Made by a program: the position numbers and the translations under genes. Of a stretch of DNA of 25,908 nucleotides, positions 7,866-16,373 are shown piece after piece (positions within the stretch are counted from its first letter, which is position 1; every line of letters starts with the position of its first letter). Source of the DNA: Chrysiogenia bacterium. GTDB lineage: Bacteria > JAGRBM01. The stretch covers positions 1 through 25,908 of the forward strand of contig JAGRBM010000510.1 of NCBI GenBank assembly GCA_020434085.1, in the 5' to 3' direction. Below the pieces are notes generated by a model. That model saw only the letters and a list, made by a program, of their open reading frames with translations, searched no databases and was not told where the DNA came from.

Positions 7866-7902
7866 GGGATACGGTACCGCGCAACGGGCGCGGGGGCAAA
7901 AC

Positions 7903-8673
7903 TCAGGATTTGGCGGGCTTTACCTGATCGCCGGTCAGGCCGTAGCGGCGCTCTCGCTTGGAGTAATTCACCAGTGCGCGGCGATACTGGGCCTTTCTGA
8001 AGTCAGGCCAGAAGGTTTTCGTGATGTAGAGCTCGGTATAGGCGCTCTGCCAGAGCAGAAAATTCGAAAGCCGGTACTCGCCCGCGGTGCGGATGAGCAG
8101 GTCGGGATCGGGCATCCCGGCGGTGTAGAGATAGTTGCTGATGAGCTTCTCGGTGACCTGGCGGGAGGTGAGCTTTCCGGCCTGCGCCTCACGCACGGCG
8201 CGGCGGACCATCTGCTCGATTTCCTGGCGGCCGCCGTAGGAGAGCGCGAGTGTCAGCGTCATCTTGCGCCCACCGGCGGTGGCGTCGATGACGCCCTGCA
8301 GGTGTTTGCGCACCTTGGCTGGAAGCCGCGCGGTGTCCCCGATGGTGTGCAGGCGAATGCCATACTCCACCATTTCGTCGAGTTCCTTGTAGAGATACTC
8401 GTCGAGCAGGTGCATGAGCGCGTTCACTTCAAAGCGCGGGCGCTTCCAGTTTTCTGCCGAAAATGCGTAGAGGGTCAGGTATTCGATCCCCAGCTCACGC
8501 GAAGATTCCACCACCGCGGCGACGCTCTTGGCGCCTTCCTGATGTCCTTCGTAGCGCTGAAGTCCGCGCTCCTGCGCCCAGCGACCGTTGCCGTCCATGA
8601 TGATGGCGACGTGGCGAGGCTGACCGGCAATGGGCTGAACCTTCGTGGGGCGTCTTTTCATACGTTTGGGCAA
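7903..8673 (-). CDS. uppS: Undecaprenyl diphosphate synthase (isoprenyl transferase)
   Basis: The cytosolic cis-prenyltransferase extends farnesyl diphosphate with isopentenyl diphosphate to C55, the carrier lipid for peptidoglycan and O-antigen. Signature IIMDGNGRWA places the catalytic Asp at residue 27. YAFSAENWKRP and the C-terminal substrate motif (RTAGEYRLSNFLLWQSAYTE) are present. The usual RTGGE/RTSGE is RTAGE here, a mild variation. The length of 256 residues is normal. A second ATG four codons downstream (8661) is an alternative start. It lies 10 bp after the frr stop and is part of the rpsB-to-uppS operon. cdsA, its frequent downstream neighbour, is not here. Confidence 0.97.
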   Translation of the reverse strand: MPKRMKRRPTKVQPIAGQPRHVAIIMDGNGRWAQERGLQRYEGHQEGAKSVAAVVESSRELGIEYLTLYAFSAENWKRPRFEVNALMHLLDEYLYKELDEMVEYGIRLHTIGDTARLPAKVRKHLQGVIDATAGGRKMTLTLALSYGGRQEIEQMVRRAVREAQAGKLTSRQVTEKLISNYLYTAGMPDPDLLIRTAGEYRLSNFLLWQSAYTELYITKTFWPDFRKAQYRRALVNYSKRERRYGLTGDQVKPAKS

Positions 8674-8683
8674 TTGGATGAGC

Positions 8684-10699
<2,016 letters not shown>

Positions 10700-10719
10700 G
10701 TCTCGATGTCCTTCCGGGT

Positions 10720-11568
10720 TCAGGCTTCGGGGGCCTGCTCGGCCGCGGCTTCGGGAGCCTCTTCAGCCTTCTTCTCATCCGCGATTTCTTCGCGGAGTTC
10801 TTCGGTTTCGTAGGTCTGGTAGGTGGCCATGCCGCCCTCGGGGGCCGCGCCCTCGGCCTGCTTGCCGGTGCCACGCAGGCGCTCGGCCTGCAGGTTGGCT
10901 CCCTCGATGCAGGCATCGGCCATTTTCTCACAGAACAATCCAATGGCGCGGATGGCGTCATCGTTGCCCGGGATGATGTGATCGATCGGGGTCGGATCGC
11001 AGTTGGTATCGACAACCGCGACAACGGGAACGCCGCAGCGGTTGGCTTCGGTCACGGCGATCGCTTCCTTCTTGGTGTCGATGACGAACATGAGATCGGG
11101 CGCCTTGGTCATGTTCTGGATGCCGCCGAGCGAGTATTCGAGCTTCTCGCGCTTACGACGAAGCATGAGCGCTTCCTTCTTGGTCAGGCGCTCGATGGTG
11201 CCGTCTTTCTCGGCGGTCTGGAGATCCTTGAGCTTCTGGATCGAAGCAGAGATGGTGCGGAAGTTGGTCAGCGTGCCGCCGAGCCAGCGCGCGTTGACAT
11301 AGTACATGCCCGCACGCTCGGCTTCACGGGCGACGACCTCGGCAGCCTGCTTCTTCGTTCCGACGAAGAGCACCTTGCCGCCACGGGCGACGGTGTTGAC
11401 CACCACGTCATAGGCCTTGTCGAACATGTCGACGGTGAGCTGCAGGTTGATGATGTGGATCCCGTTGCGGGCGCCGTAAATGTAGGGCGCCATGTTGGGA
11501 TTCCAGCGGCGGGTCTGGTGGCCGAAATGGACACCGGCTTCCAGAAGTTGTTTCATCTGAATGGCCAT
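10720..11568 (-). CDS. rpsB: 30S ribosomal protein S2
   Basis: The family start [20 protein letters not shown] fixes the ATG at 11568; a longer reading to 11634 was rejected. [23 protein letters not shown] and the [14 protein letters not shown] region are conserved S2 elements. The protein is 282 residues, about 40 longer than E. coli S2, because of an Ala/Glu-rich acidic tail (about 235-282). It is the first gene of the rpsB-tsf-pyrH-frr-uppS run. Upstream lie a small hairpin touching the start codon and a highly structured non-coding stretch, compatible with S2 leader autoregulation as known for E. coli rpsB. A TATAAA (11648-11643, minus) could be a -10, but no good -35 accompanies it. Confidence 0.98.
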   Translation of the reverse strand: MAIQMKQLLEAGVHFGHQTRRWNPNMAPYIYGARNGIHIINLQLTVDMFDKAYDVVVNTVARGGKVLFVGTKKQAAEVVAREAERAGMYYVNARWLGGTLTNFRTISASIQKLKDLQTAEKDGTIERLTKKEALMLRRKREKLEYSLGGIQNMTKAPDLMFVIDTKKEAIAVTEANRCGVPVVAVVDTNCDPTPIDHIIPGNDDAIRAIGLFCEKMADACIEGANLQAERLRGTGKQAEGAAPEGGMATYQTYETEELREEIADEKKAEEAPEAAAEQAPEA

Positions 11569-11581
11569 GAAGGAAACCTTC
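11569..11581 (-). promoter_or_regulatory. Mini-hairpin between Shine-Dalgarno and rpsB start
   Basis: On the minus strand GAAGG, TTT and CCTTC form a 5-bp hairpin abutting the rpsB ATG, with purine-rich AAAGGA just upstream. Folding would either hide the proximal AAGG or shorten the distance from the distal AAAGGA. It is a possible translational control point. Confidence 0.45.
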
Positions 11582-11695
11582 CTTTCAGTCTGTGGGAGCA
11601 CCGGCACACGCATGCAGCGCGCACGGAGCGACATCCCGGTGGTTTATACCTCCGCCCTCGAATTCCACCTCTCGCCTGTGTGAATCAACAGACGC

Positions 11696-11862
11696 TGACA
11701 GGGGCACGCACACGGTTGGTCAGGAACCTCTCCCGGAACTTCTCGCCGATGCCAGGCAAACAGACCAACCGGCGCAACCATCGTGCCCTGTCACAGATTC
11801 CTTCGTGGCTTGGCCGGCGAAGGTGGACACCGAAGACGTGCGAAATGGGGCATCGGCGCCCC
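11696..11862. ncRNA. Structured non-coding region upstream of rpsB (candidate leader or small RNA)
   Basis: This lies in the 382-bp gene-free stretch 11569-11950. Arms 11696-11708 and 11782-11793 (TGACAGGGGCACG / CGTGCCCTGTCA) pair over 12 bp with one bulge. Nested inside, GGTTGGT (11714-11720) pairs with ACCAACC (11764-11770). In that loop CGCCGATGCC (11744-11753) is exactly complementary to GGCATCGGCG (11849-11858), which would make a pseudoknot or alternative fold. GGGGC/GCCCC (11847-11862) and CCTTCG/CGAAGG (11800-11823) are further hairpins. Minus-strand transcription would make it part of a long rpsB leader; plus-strand transcription would place it before the nuclease-like gene. I do not recognise it as tmRNA, RNase P or 6S RNA. 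Small readings across it have weak starts and no recognisable protein. Confidence 0.4.
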
Positions 11863-11912
11863 GGGAGGCCGCCTACTATGGGATAAGGGACCTGCGATGG
11901 CAAGTCCTCCCA

Positions 11913-11941
11913 TGGACGCGCGGCCCCCGGGCGCCTAGAAT
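11913..11941 (+). promoter_or_regulatory. Candidate promoter for the nuclease-like gene
   Basis: TGGACG (11913-11918, four of six) and TAGAAT (11936-11941, five of six) are spaced 17 bp apart. The -10 ends only 9 bp before the ATG at 11951 and no Shine-Dalgarno is present, so the transcript may be nearly leaderless. Confidence 0.5.
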
Positions 11942-11950
11942 GGCCGGGCG

Positions 11951-12577
11951 ATGCAAGAATCCCTGAAAAAACGGGCCCTGCTGGGCCTCATTGCGGCTTT
12001 TGCCCTGCTGGGCGTTGCCGCCCCCGCCCATGCCGATGAGGTCGAGTTCAAGGAATTCCGGCTCGTTGATGCCAGCAGTTTCTGGGTGCTGCACGAGAAC
12101 AAGTGGGAGCGCCTCAAACTGGCCTGGGTTGACGGCCCCGACCAGAATGCCAACCGCCCGCTTTCCCACCGGCTGGAACTGCCCATGAATTACGCCGAGC
12201 TGCGCATCGAGTGGGTGCGCTGGCTGCGGCAGGTGGAAACTTTTCGCGAGCCCTCGCTGGCCGCGCTTCGCAAGATTCTCGAAAAATCCGACGACCGCAC
12301 CTGGGAGGAACTGCCCGAGGCCGGCCCGCGCCGTCACTCGAGCGCCCGGCGCGGCACTTTCTGGGCACAGGTCGAGGTAGATGGCGACGACGTGGGCGAA
12401 GAGCTGATCAAGCAGGGCTGGGCCATCCCGCTGCTGCCCGCCGGCGTTGCCGAACCCGACAACTGGCGCGACCTGCAGGAAGAGCTGCAGAAATCCATGG
12501 ACGGCTGTCGCGGCATGTGGCGCACCGTCCTGCAGCAGTGCTACCTGGCATCCGAAAACAAAACGGGCGGGAAGTAA
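11951..12577 (+). CDS. Exported staphylococcal-nuclease-like (TNase) domain protein
   Basis: This 208-residue protein has a clear Sec signal (LLGLIAAFALLGVAAPAHA, cleavage near residue 28). The mature part follows the SNase/thermonuclease OB-fold order: a first strand with DASSFWVL (from Asp40), LKLAWVDGPD (56-64) in place of the usual RLxGxDxPE, ARRGTFWAQVEVDG (132-145) in place of GRxLAxVxVxG, then GEELIKQGWA (149-158) and a C-terminal helix ending CRGMW. Relative to S. aureus nuclease, Arg35 aligns with Lys56, Glu43 with Asp64, and Arg87 is kept (Arg133 or 134). Activity is therefore uncertain. The stretch between is longer than usual. It is a single gene facing convergent radical SAM transcription, whose terminator sits in its last codons. 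The domain call is by pattern only. Confidence 0.75.
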   Translation: MQESLKKRALLGLIAAFALLGVAAPAHADEVEFKEFRLVDASSFWVLHENKWERLKLAWVDGPDQNANRPLSHRLELPMNYAELRIEWVRWLRQVETFREPSLAALRKILEKSDDRTWEELPEAGPRRHSSARRGTFWAQVEVDGDDVGEELIKQGWAIPLLPAGVAEPDNWRDLQEELQKSMDGCRGMWRTVLQQCYLASENKTGGK

Positions 12578-12587
12578 CTCCCGCCCG
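12555..12587 (-). terminator. Intrinsic terminator of the phosphodiesterase/radical SAM unit
   Basis: CGGGCGGGA and TCCCGCCCG form a perfect 9-bp stem with a 6-base loop containing the stop codon of the plus-strand gene. On the minus strand it is followed by TTTTGTTTT (12563-12555), a good U-tract. On the plus strand there is no U-tract, though the stem may still protect that mRNA end. Confidence 0.8.
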
Positions 12588-12616
12588 CTCGGCACTTCTA
12601 CTCTTCAGAAAATAAG

Positions 12617-13615
12617 TTACGCAGCCTTGCCCGAACCGAAGTCGGGCTGCACGCCCAGTTCCGAGACGCGGCCCATGTCGATGGGGGCCGAGCTCTCACC
12701 GCGGCAGGCGAACCAGCACTTGTCGCAGATGTCGGCCTTTTCGAGATCCTTCTCCGTATACGACGAGTAGTGGGCGATGGGCTCGAGTTCGCTGCAGGGC
12801 TGCACCATCCCCTCTGGATTGACGTGGATCCACTTCTTGCCGGCTTCGCAGCCGCCGAGCGCGCCCTTGGCGAAGTACTCGGGGATGCGGCTCAGGTAGT
12901 AGTCGGAATTGCGGATGTGGCCGTGGGAGTGCTTCATCTCGATGAGCTGATTGATGACCTTCGCCACGTGGGGCACGTCCTCGGGGCCGATCATGTATTC
13001 GTCCTTGTCGGTCTTGAGCACCGAGTAGGTGCTGTAGGAAACCGATACGCCCAGATCCCAGGCCAGCTTGGCGATGTTCACCACGTCGTCAAGGTTGTCC
13101 TTCATAATAAACGTATTGAAGGAGATGCGATCGAAGCCGATGTCCTGGAAGTCGCGGCACATTTCCTTGATTTTCTCGATGTTGCCCGGAAGGCCGCGGC
13201 CCTCGTCGTGACGCTGATCGGGAAAGTCCACCGAGAAGTTGAGCTGCGAGAGGCCGGCTTCGAAGAGCTGCTCGGCCAGCTCGCGCGTCATGAGCGAGCC
13301 GTTGGTTACCATGGCGACATAGACGAAGGACTGCGCCTGCTTGATGCCGCGCACGATGTCGACAAGATCCTTGCGCAGCGTGGGCTCACCGCCGGAGATG
13401 GTCACCACCATGGGGCGGAATCGCTGGATGATCGGCGCGTAGTCGTCGATCACGGTCTCGGTCTTGGTCATCCAATAGGGGCAGAACCCGCAGCGCGCGT
13501 TGCACTTCTTGGTCACTTCCAGGTTCACCAGACGCGGGCGGCTGTTGACAGTCGAATCGACCCACTTCACCGCAGCCTTCGTCTTTTCCCACACAGTCAG
13601 CTTTCCGTTCGCCAT
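12617..13615 (-). CDS. Radical SAM protein with SPASM-like C-terminal cysteines
   Basis: The 332-residue protein has the radical SAM CxxxCxxC motif (Cys38, 42, 45 in CNARCGFC) for the 4Fe-4S cluster that cleaves S-adenosylmethionine, then SGGEP (74-78) and a TIM-barrel-like core. Near the C-terminus Cys256 and Cys274 fit C-x12-G-x4-C, the first half of a SPASM motif. Cys297, Cys300 and Cys304 follow as CxxCxxxC, shorter than the canonical second half, so it may bind one auxiliary cluster (twitch-like) rather than two. No precursor peptide is evident nearby. It starts 13 bp after the upstream phosphodiesterase, with AGAAGGA as ribosome-binding site, so the two are one unit and may act on the same substrate. 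Reaction unknown. Confidence 0.92.
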   Translation of the reverse strand: MANGKLTVWEKTKAAVKWVDSTVNSRPRLVNLEVTKKCNARCGFCPYWMTKTETVIDDYAPIIQRFRPMVVTISGGEPTLRKDLVDIVRGIKQAQSFVYVAMVTNGSLMTRELAEQLFEAGLSQLNFSVDFPDQRHDEGRGLPGNIEKIKEMCRDFQDIGFDRISFNTFIMKDNLDDVVNIAKLAWDLGVSVSYSTYSVLKTDKDEYMIGPEDVPHVAKVINQLIEMKHSHGHIRNSDYYLSRIPEYFAKGALGGCEAGKKWIHVNPEGMVQPCSELEPIAHYSSYTEKDLEKADICDKCWFACRGESSAPIDMGRVSELGVQPDFGSGKAA

Positions 13616-13628
13616 TGCAGTCCTTCTT

Positions 13629-15089
13629 TCAAGCAGCTTCTTCGCGCGTTTTGCGCCCGCTCACGTCAATTCCGTCGAGCATCTCGGGGGCCTTCCAGCC
13701 CAGCAGGTTGAACACCGTCGGGAAGAAATCCACGGTGCGATAGGGTTGATCCTCTTCAATGGGGTGATTCGTCAGAAACGGTACCAGCATCTGGTGGCGC
13801 GTGAGCGCCCCGTGGCTCCCCATGTGCTCAGGATGCTCGAACCGCAGGCGCAGATCATGGCCGTCGCTGGCGCAAGCGACCAGATCCCCTGCCCTTGCGG
13901 ACTCGAAGACCTGGGTGAGCTGCACCAGCGCGTCGGGATACTCCGAGTCGAAGGTCAGATCGAGGGCCTGACGATCATCCATCAGCTTGGGCAGACCGCC
14001 GTAACCGAAGGGATCGATGCCCGAGAGGACCTCGTAGGCGATCTTGCCGCCGGCCCTGCGCTCGATGCGGGCCATTCCCTCGCGGGTCTTCACCCGCACG
14101 GCGCCGTCCTCACCCGGACCGGCGAGCATTTCCACGCTCTCGAACTCGAGCATGTGGTCGATCAGATCGCCCAATCGCCCGCCGTCCATCTCTTCGAAGA
14201 CCGTGCGCTCAGCCCATCCGCTCTTGCCCCGGAAGTAGAGGTTCGCCATGGAGTTTCCGCTTACCATCAGCGCCGAGTCGGCGTCGGTCCAGTGGCGGAA
14301 CACATTGGGGTGGCTGTAGAGCTTGAACTTCTGCTCCATCAGATGCGCTTCGAGATCGAAGTGTGTGTGAGTCTCGGTCATCCCGTGGTCGGCGCTGATG
14401 AAGAAGAGCGTGTCTTCGAGGCAGCCGATGCGGTTCAATACTTCGCAAATCTCGCCGACGGTCTCGTCGATTTCCCGGTAGGATTCGGTGCACTCATCGG
14501 ACTTGAGGTGCTTGTAGTGGCCGGTGTGGTCGGGCCCCGGAAGCGAGCAGAAGATGAAGTCGAATTCCTCGCACACCGCGCGGCGCAGGCTCTCGGTAAT
14601 GGCCCGATGGATGAAGCGGTGGTCGGCGGTGTAGTGCGCCAGGATGTGATTGAGTCCGAGCTTGAAACGCCGGCGCGAGCGCGGCAGCCCGCGCGCGATC
14701 GGGTTGTGCATGTTGAAACTGGAGGGACGCAGCTCGAAGATCGTCGGGACGTCCGTGCTCAGATCCGAATTGAAACGCCACCCGCCGATGCCGCAGTAAC
14801 TGCGCGTTCGCGAAATGCTGAAGGGCGATTTTTCGGCATAGGCCTGGCGGTCGAACCACCGGATGCCCGGCACGTTGCAGGGCCCGGGAAAACGTCCGGT
14901 CGAAAACGGTAGATACGCCGGTCCCGTCGTCGAGGGGAACACCGTCGTCGCCTGCGCGGCGGCGCCGGGATCGGTGATGAATTTCTTGATGTTGGGCAGC
15001 TCGCCGGCAGCCACAAGCTCACGCATGCGATCGGCACGCGCGCCATCAGCTAACAAAAAAATACAACGGTTGTAGAGGCCTGAGCTCAT
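13629..15089 (-). CDS. Type I phosphodiesterase / alkaline-phosphatase-superfamily hydrolase
   Basis: I start this at the ATG at 15089 (GGAG 4 bp upstream), giving 486 residues; an open extension to 15317 has no family resemblance. The fold motifs run in order: first metal-ligand strand FLLADGARAD (Asp15), nucleophile region FPSTTGPAYLPFSTG (Thr55 by position), PDHTGH (186-191) and SADHGMTETHTHF (232-244) as metal ligands, and GSHGALTRHQMLVPF near the C-terminus with the last His. These suit a two-metal enzyme hydrolysing phosphodiesters or pyrophosphates, as in the nucleotide pyrophosphatase and phosphopentomutase relatives. There is no signal peptide, so it is probably cytoplasmic. It pairs with the radical SAM gene downstream. 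The promoter region carries a CRP/FNR-like palindrome. Confidence 0.9.
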   Translation of the reverse strand: MSSGLYNRCIFLLADGARADRMRELVAAGELPNIKKFITDPGAAAQATTVFPSTTGPAYLPFSTGRFPGPCNVPGIRWFDRQAYAEKSPFSISRTRSYCGIGGWRFNSDLSTDVPTIFELRPSSFNMHNPIARGLPRSRRRFKLGLNHILAHYTADHRFIHRAITESLRRAVCEEFDFIFCSLPGPDHTGHYKHLKSDECTESYREIDETVGEICEVLNRIGCLEDTLFFISADHGMTETHTHFDLEAHLMEQKFKLYSHPNVFRHWTDADSALMVSGNSMANLYFRGKSGWAERTVFEEMDGGRLGDLIDHMLEFESVEMLAGPGEDGAVRVKTREGMARIERRAGGKIAYEVLSGIDPFGYGGLPKLMDDRQALDLTFDSEYPDALVQLTQVFESARAGDLVACASDGHDLRLRFEHPEHMGSHGALTRHQMLVPFLTNHPIEEDQPYRTVDFFPTVFNLLGWKAPEMLDGIDVSGRKTREEAA

Positions 15090-15137
15090 GCTGCTCCGGT
15101 CCCGATTCCTTCTGCCCTCTGGAGCCCGGGAGTTTCT

Positions 15138-15169
15138 AAAAAGGTGCGGCAGTTGCAGGAGTGCAACCT
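15138..15169 (-). other. Attenuator-like stem with U-tract in the phosphodiesterase leader
   Basis: On the minus strand AGGT(T)GC can pair with GCACCT directly ahead of TTTTT (15142-15138). Alternatively GTTGCA (15167-15162) pairs with TGCAAC (15157-15152) around a 4-base loop. The two folds exclude each other, as in attenuators. The long stem is short and bulged, so termination strength is doubtful. Confidence 0.3.
15152..15167. promoter_or_regulatory. Perfect 6-4-6 palindrome (GTTGCA-GGAG-TGCAAC)
   Basis: A 16-bp exact inverted repeat with a 4-bp centre lies between the divergent genes, about 57 bp centre to centre from the CRP-like site. It has operator geometry for a dimeric regulator and also forms an RNA hairpin in the minus-strand leader. 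Confidence 0.45.
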
Positions 15170-15201
15170 CACCAACGCCCAATGTCGCCTGTATCTGCCC
15201 G

Positions 15202-15230
15202 ATTATAGTGTGATACAAATCACATTTCAC
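15202..15230 (-). promoter_or_regulatory. Candidate promoter of the phosphodiesterase/radical SAM unit
   Basis: On the minus strand a perfect TATAAT (15207-15202) is preceded at 17 bp by GTGAAA (15230-15225, four of six). The predicted leader is about 105 nt. The spacer is almost filled by the CRP-like palindrome, so a protein bound there would block RNA polymerase. Confidence 0.6.
15209..15224. promoter_or_regulatory. CRP/FNR-family-like binding site TGTGAT-ACAA-ATCACA
   Basis: This exact palindrome matches the E. coli CRP core TGTGA-N6-TCACA at all ten core positions. Its position between the -35 and -10 of the minus-strand promoter (centre near -21) suggests repression of the phosphodiesterase unit by a CRP/FNR-type regulator, or by another factor with that specificity. 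No such regulator gene is in the window. Confidence 0.65.
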
Positions 15231-15354
15231 TGGTCCTGCGCGGTCGTGGGGACAACCTCTCGCAGGTGCTCGCTTCCTCAGCCGCCATGCGCAAATTATC
15301 TCACGCACAGTGCCCAAGGTGTGGCCGCCATCACTACGCGGCCTCCAAGCCGGG

Positions 15355-15363
15355 TGCTATATA
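15355..15363 (+). promoter_or_regulatory. Extended -10 element for the TatT-like gene
   Basis: TGCTATATA fits the extended -10 pattern TGnTATAAT (five of six in the hexamer). It ends 8 bp before the GTG at 15372 and there is no Shine-Dalgarno, so a leaderless or nearly leaderless mRNA is possible. Confidence 0.4.
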
Positions 15364-15371
15364 GACCATCC

Positions 15372-16250
15372 GTGAGAAAAAATCGGCCCATATTTGTGAG
15401 TTTTTCGCCCCTGCGCGCCCTGCTGGGCGCCTGCGCGCTCATTCTCTGCCTGGGCGCGGGGCCCCTGCTGGCGCAGGAATCCGCCCCCGCTGCCATGGAG
15501 GAATCCCAGCCCATGAGCGAGGAAGCACCGGCCCCCCGGGCCATCAGCCCCTGCGAGCACTGGCTGCAGACCCGCATCGGCGACAAGGACCCGACAGCCC
15601 TTGATCTCGAAGCCCTCCTGCTTGGCGAGAATGCCGCTCCGCCGACCCCCGTTTGCCGCCTGCGGGCGATCTTCCTGGCCGCCGATCAGGCCCCCGCCCG
15701 CGCCGAGACCCTCCACACCCTGGGGCGCTCCGAGGCCCTCGCACTGCTCCAGAAGCACGAGGGCTGGGAAGAGTTCGACGAGGGCGACATCGAGGATCAT
15801 CTTCAGGAGGCAAATGCCGGGGACGCCCCCGCCCTGTTCTGGGTGGGCTACTTCTGGGGCCACCTGCTCAAGCACATGAATCCGCTCTCGGCGGGTAGCC
15901 AGCGCGGCGACGTCGTCGCCATTCTCGAGCGAAGCCTCGAGCTCTCCCCCGAGTATTATGCCGGGGCAGCCGATGTCTGGCTGGGGGCCTACTATGCCTC
16001 CCTGCCCCGCTTCTTCGGACGCGACCTCGATCGATCTGCTGCCCACTTCCGTCGCGGGCTCTCTCACGCGGGCGATCACATGGGGCGCCAATGGACCTTT
16101 GCCCAGTCCTTCCTCGCAGGCCGCGACAACGAGGCCTTCCTGCGCGAGCTCAACCAGATTGCCGGCGAAAAGCCCGAGCCGGGCACCCCCTGGTACATCG
16201 AAAACTACATCGCCTGGCACGATGCGCGCGCGGCGCTGCGTCTCAAATAG
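15372..16250 (+). CDS. Exported TatT-like (TRAP transporter T-component family) TPR protein
   Basis: I chose GTG at 15372 (292 residues) because it places basic RKNR before a hydrophobic run ending LLAQ, a good Sec signal with cleavage near residue 34. An open extension to 15144 runs through the regulatory region and was discarded; GTG at 15399 is an alternative start. The mature protein begins with a Pro/Ala/Glu-rich stretch. The C-terminal 160 residues match the helical TatT pattern: APALFWVGYFWG, then LERSLELSPEYYAGAADVWL, then GAYYASLPRFFGRDLDRSAA and HFRRGL. TatT proteins form periplasmic trimers associated with some TRAP systems, but no TRAP transporter genes are in the window, so that role is not supported locally. 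A terminator follows at 16264. Confidence 0.82.
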   Translation: MRKNRPIFVSFSPLRALLGACALILCLGAGPLLAQESAPAAMEESQPMSEEAPAPRAISPCEHWLQTRIGDKDPTALDLEALLLGENAAPPTPVCRLRAIFLAADQAPARAETLHTLGRSEALALLQKHEGWEEFDEGDIEDHLQEANAGDAPALFWVGYFWGHLLKHMNPLSAGSQRGDVVAILERSLELSPEYYAGAADVWLGAYYASLPRFFGRDLDRSAAHFRRGLSHAGDHMGRQWTFAQSFLAGRDNEAFLRELNQIAGEKPEPGTPWYIENYIAWHDARAALRLK

Positions 16251-16263
16251 CCGCGTTTCCGCC

Positions 16264-16291
16264 GCTCTGAGTGCCTCTCAGCGCTGTTTTT
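16264..16291 (+). terminator. Intrinsic terminator after the TatT-like gene
   Basis: GC-CTGAG and CTCAG-GC form a stem with one internal mismatch and a 5-base loop (TGCCT), followed by TTTTT at 16287-16291. It separates the TatT-like gene from the trkA operon. Confidence 0.65.
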
Positions 16292-16373
16292 CCCGACTTG
16301 AACAATGCCCCCTGCTGGTGCACCCTTGCGCGGCGCGAGGGGCAACCGCTCCAGGCGCCGGGGGATTGAGCAC

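Noticed and set aside
11592-11966. A 124-codon plus-strand frame and a 72-codon minus-strand frame (11685-11903, TTG start) in the rpsB upstream gap
   Set aside because: No ribosome-binding site, no recognisable protein, and they run through strong inverted repeats, so RNA structure explains the region better.
13500-14912. A 470-codon plus-strand frame opposite the phosphodiesterase and radical SAM genes
   Set aside because: It is antisense to two proteins with intact catalytic motifs and shows no recognisable domain.
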